In this document: in pieces, positions 61,385-64,000 of the stretch
How the letters are laid out: every line of letters starts with the position of its first letter
How positions within the stretch are numbered: the stretch's first letter is position 1
Source: Panopea generosa
Lineage: Eukaryota; Mollusca; Bivalvia; Adapedonta; Hiatellidae
Assembly (NCBI GenBank): GCA_029582155.1
Contig: CM055901.1
Span: 56,402,625-56,466,624, forward strand
Direction: 5' to 3'
DNA: 64,000 nt
Made by a program: the position numbers and the translations under genes
The notes under the pieces: model-generated
The model's database searches: none
What the model saw: only the letters and a program-made list of their open reading frames with translations
What the model was told of the DNA's origin: nothing

Positions 61385-61756
61385 TATTAATAGTTACGGA
61401 GGCTGTAGCTGTGTGGGGATTCAAATTCACAAACTAACGGCCACTGAGTTGATAGTCAGACGTGATAATGACTGAGCTAACCGGGTATAATTCAGTATAT
61501 AGTTTATAAACAAGAAAGTTGGCAATAACGATTTTTTTAAAATATCATCCATGTATACTAAGCAGTGCAGCTTCATTAACCCTGCTAAATCAACTTGCTG
61601 ACCTTTTCTTTGGGTACTTTTGGAAGCAAACTTCTCCTTCGATTTATTTTTGGAAGCCAGCTTCTTGTTTGATATATTTTTGAAGCCAATTTCTTGTTTG
61701 ATATATTTTTTTAACATCATGCACGGAGCCCCCTCCCACCCACCCCCCCCCTCCTA

Positions 61757-61905
61757 CAGCTACTGTTGCATCTATGGTCACTGGACATCACGCACTGAGC
61801 GCCGTATACAGCTACTGTTGCTTCTATGATCACTTAACATCACGCACTGAGCGCCGTATACAGCTACTGTTGCATCTATGGTCACTGGACATCACTCACA
61901 GAACC
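61757..61905. repeat. 52-bp tandem repeat, about 3 copies
   Basis: CAGCTACTGTTGC(A/T)TCTATG, TCAC, ATCACGCACTGAGCGCCGTA; starts at 61757, 61809 and 61861. Confidence 0.92.
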
Positions 61906-63100
61906 ACGTTATTAGTCGAATAAGTGTCTATTCATCCACCAATGTTATAGGTTTCAATCTCCATTAGTAGAGTTAGTTATCAGCGCCAATCGACTTCGTC
62001 ATCAATTTTCCCAAACCCCCAGTGGCACCTTATTCCTGGCATAACACACGCTACACAGGAGCGCTACACTACAACATCATTCACTTAGTAATTATTTATA
62101 CCGGTGAAATCTAGATAGTTCTCTAGCACACTCATGGGATGTTCCCATTACTTTTTCTTGCAGTCTTCACTCCAGTGACAAGATTTGTTGTCGCCTATGT
62201 GACAGACATGTACTCTTAATTGCATATAAGGCTCATCTTTATTGTTGATAGTTTGACGTGCGAGCCTTTTAAAAAAAAAAAATGCTCAAAATAGTGACGA
62301 TCTGTATAAATTGGATGAAGCAAGCAATGGGGAAATCCTATATTATCTATTATGGCTAACAATGCTGATTAATCTTCACCATTTTGGGAAGATGACTTTT
62401 ACTTTTGGAACTGGATATTTTAGCAGCGTTTTCATTAAAATTCGTAAAACTTTTGAGTTGAATTTAATTGTTCATCTTTATAAAAACTTCTACACGCTTA
62501 ACTGACCATTTAATTGAAGAAGCAATTTCATACTCGATTCAGAATGGGGAAAACTTTGTTTATTTTATCACAGAGTTATTGCATGTTTCACTACAATAAT
62601 TAAAACTTTCAATTGGGAGTTATTACCACTCAATTGGCAAGAAAGATACTGTTTGCCATTGGCTATACGACATCAAATGGACATAAAGAAATGATTCTTC
62701 ATTATAAGAATACCTGTCAATGCCTGAACACAGACCACTAAATATAACTAAACCTAGAGATATTTCTCTTTATCATCGCAACGTATCAAGTATACATATT
62801 ATACTTATGCCAAGTTTGATGAAAAATGGGGTGAAACAGTGGTTTAATTTGAATTTTCAACTATTTACACTTTATATATAGCATCATATTATAATAATGG
62901 ATTGTTATTGTTGTGTGTGTTTAGCATCTTCCAACAATTTTCTAGTTATCAAGACAGTATTCTAAGCACTGCCACACTAGGGTAGCATGCCATAAACACA
63001 TTGTATGATACCCTACCCAGTCATATTATACTGACAATGAGCCAACTAGACCTAAAACTATCCAATAAATGCTGAGTGCCAAGTGAGGAAGTTTCTAGCT
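61906..63100. other. Upstream region, nothing recognised
   Basis: No exon, repeat array or element end recognised. Confidence 0.4.
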
Positions 63101-63104
63101 CCAT

Positions 63105-63310
63105 CATCAAGTCTTTGCTACCACCCGGTCAGGTATCAAACCCACGCCCTATGCATGCAAGTTTATTGGTTGAAAAAGACCTAGGAATAAATCAAAGTAG
63201 CACTGCTGTACTCCTGTAAGTTACCAACATCCAGTTTTTGGACGAAGCTGAGCATGAACTTTGGCATGTACAAGTGATCTTGAGATTGCACTGTAAACCT
63301 ATCCCGTCAT
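63105..63310 (-). mobile_element. tRNA-like head fragment and degenerate SINE family 2 copy
   Basis: 63130-63145 on the minus strand gives GGGTTTGATACC (box B-like). 63160-63310 shows a worn family 2 body: TTGGTTGAAAAAGACCT, GTAGCACTGC, TGTAAGTTACCAAC, GTTTTTGGACGAAG, AAGTGATCTTGAGATTGCAC. Confidence 0.5.
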
Positions 63311-64000
63311 GGTGGACACCAATAGGATGAAGGAATTTTATTTGTTTTTTGCTGTGTCCATAAAAGTTTTCATTTTCAGACAAATTCATGTTTACCAAAA
63401 ACTGGGAAACCTTTTTTTTTTCCTTTGGAAAATAAATAATCACTTAAAAATATAACCTTTATTTTAATTCTTTTTGATCAGATCAATTTCTTTCTTTTTT
63501 TTTTTTTTATAAAATATCACTAATTTAATACAAGGAAACTTACTGTGGCTATCCAAATGAAACAATCTGCTGTTAACAGCACCCATTTACTTTTACTTAG
63601 CTATCCATTTGTTGTATTTGCCTGCTGGGCAGAGTGGCAACAGTTCAACATACAGTCTCAGGTCCCACATGACAGCAATAGATGATGATGTTGATGATGC
63701 TGTGGCAGCAGATATTAGAACAAACAGTAAACACTATAATATATAACTCATGACCCACCACACTTCATTCAATGCATCATTTAATAATTCATGGTGACTT
63801 TTTCTAAAACGATTTTCAATTTCACAAATGCATCATCTAGGGATAGCGGAATTAATTATTGAGAGATGCCATTAGAGGGAATGATGCCAATCTCGCCTGT
63901 TCTTTATAAAGGCAACAATAGAGACTGGGCGAACGCTGGGAAATGTCAGCTCTCCCTAATGGTAAACGTACATATACAATACACATCAAAAGGAAGTAAT
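63311..64000. other. Upstream region, nothing recognised
   Basis: Contains a T run at about 63496-63509 and a GATGATGATGTTGATGATG stretch near 63682-63700. Confidence 0.4.

Larger units (their letters stand above)
60543..61485 (-). mobile_element. SINE family 1 copy interrupted by a TIR element
   Basis: The SINE occupies 60543-60752 and 61385-61485. Its left part has CAGTTAACCTAACCACCCCTT, TGGGATCCTGAAAGG and CAATGTCGTATA. Its right part has GGGGATTCAAATTCAC, GATAGTCAGACGTG and GACTGAGCTAACCGGG (head). Deleting 60753-61384 and one TA restores continuity with the copy at 54678-55000. Confidence 0.8.

Overview
This is a eukaryotic, AT-rich, intron-dominated genomic window. It is almost certainly from a mollusc and most likely a bivalve. 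The reasons are several tRNA-headed SINE families, repeat modules of a kind I associate with bivalve genomes (elements opening with AACAAGAG, 'GACCTTGACCTTTG' modules, units containing 'ATGCTCCGGACAAG'), dense minisatellites in introns, and one 500-N assembly gap at 44116-44615. There are no bacterial-type genes or operons. Nearly all open reading frames longer than 60 codons are by-products of tandem repeats or chance.

The one gene I can support is on the minus strand: the 5' half of a polypyrimidine tract-binding protein gene (PTBP1/2/3 family; fly orthologue heph). Transcription runs right to left. Eight coding exons with consensus splice sites and matching phases are 51020-50811 (novel-looking N-terminus), 29060-28965 (RGSDEL / nuclear localisation region), 17932-17798 and 13300-13151 (RRM1), 12730-12590, 7394-7343, 5433-5375 and 1789-1618 (RRM2 and start of the linker). 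RRM3, RRM4 and the 3' end lie beyond the left edge. A second candidate first exon encoding only Met-Ser lies at 52526-52521. The two starts would give proteins with different N-termini and a different basic cluster for nuclear import. The first large intron is about 21.7 kb.

Region by region: 1-7.4 kb holds the last exons, a 32-bp minisatellite at two loci, a ~210-bp tandem repeat and a 147-bp-unit element. 7.4-18 kb holds four exons, chimeric SINEs and a piggyBac-like hairpin MITE. 18-29 kb is an intron with a (CAGA)n block, a 40-bp minisatellite carrying UCUCUU in the pre-mRNA, and several repeats. 29-50.8 kb is the giant intron, with a 46-bp minisatellite, a 16-copy array of tRNA-like 86-bp units, a 28/84-bp higher-order array, a 64-bp array and a TIR MITE. 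51-64 kb is upstream sequence with old bivalve repeats, a second copy of the hairpin MITE, a 33-bp-type minisatellite, and a TIR element with a BED-finger fragment inserted inside a SINE.

No second protein gene, rRNA, functional tRNA or CRISPR array was found.
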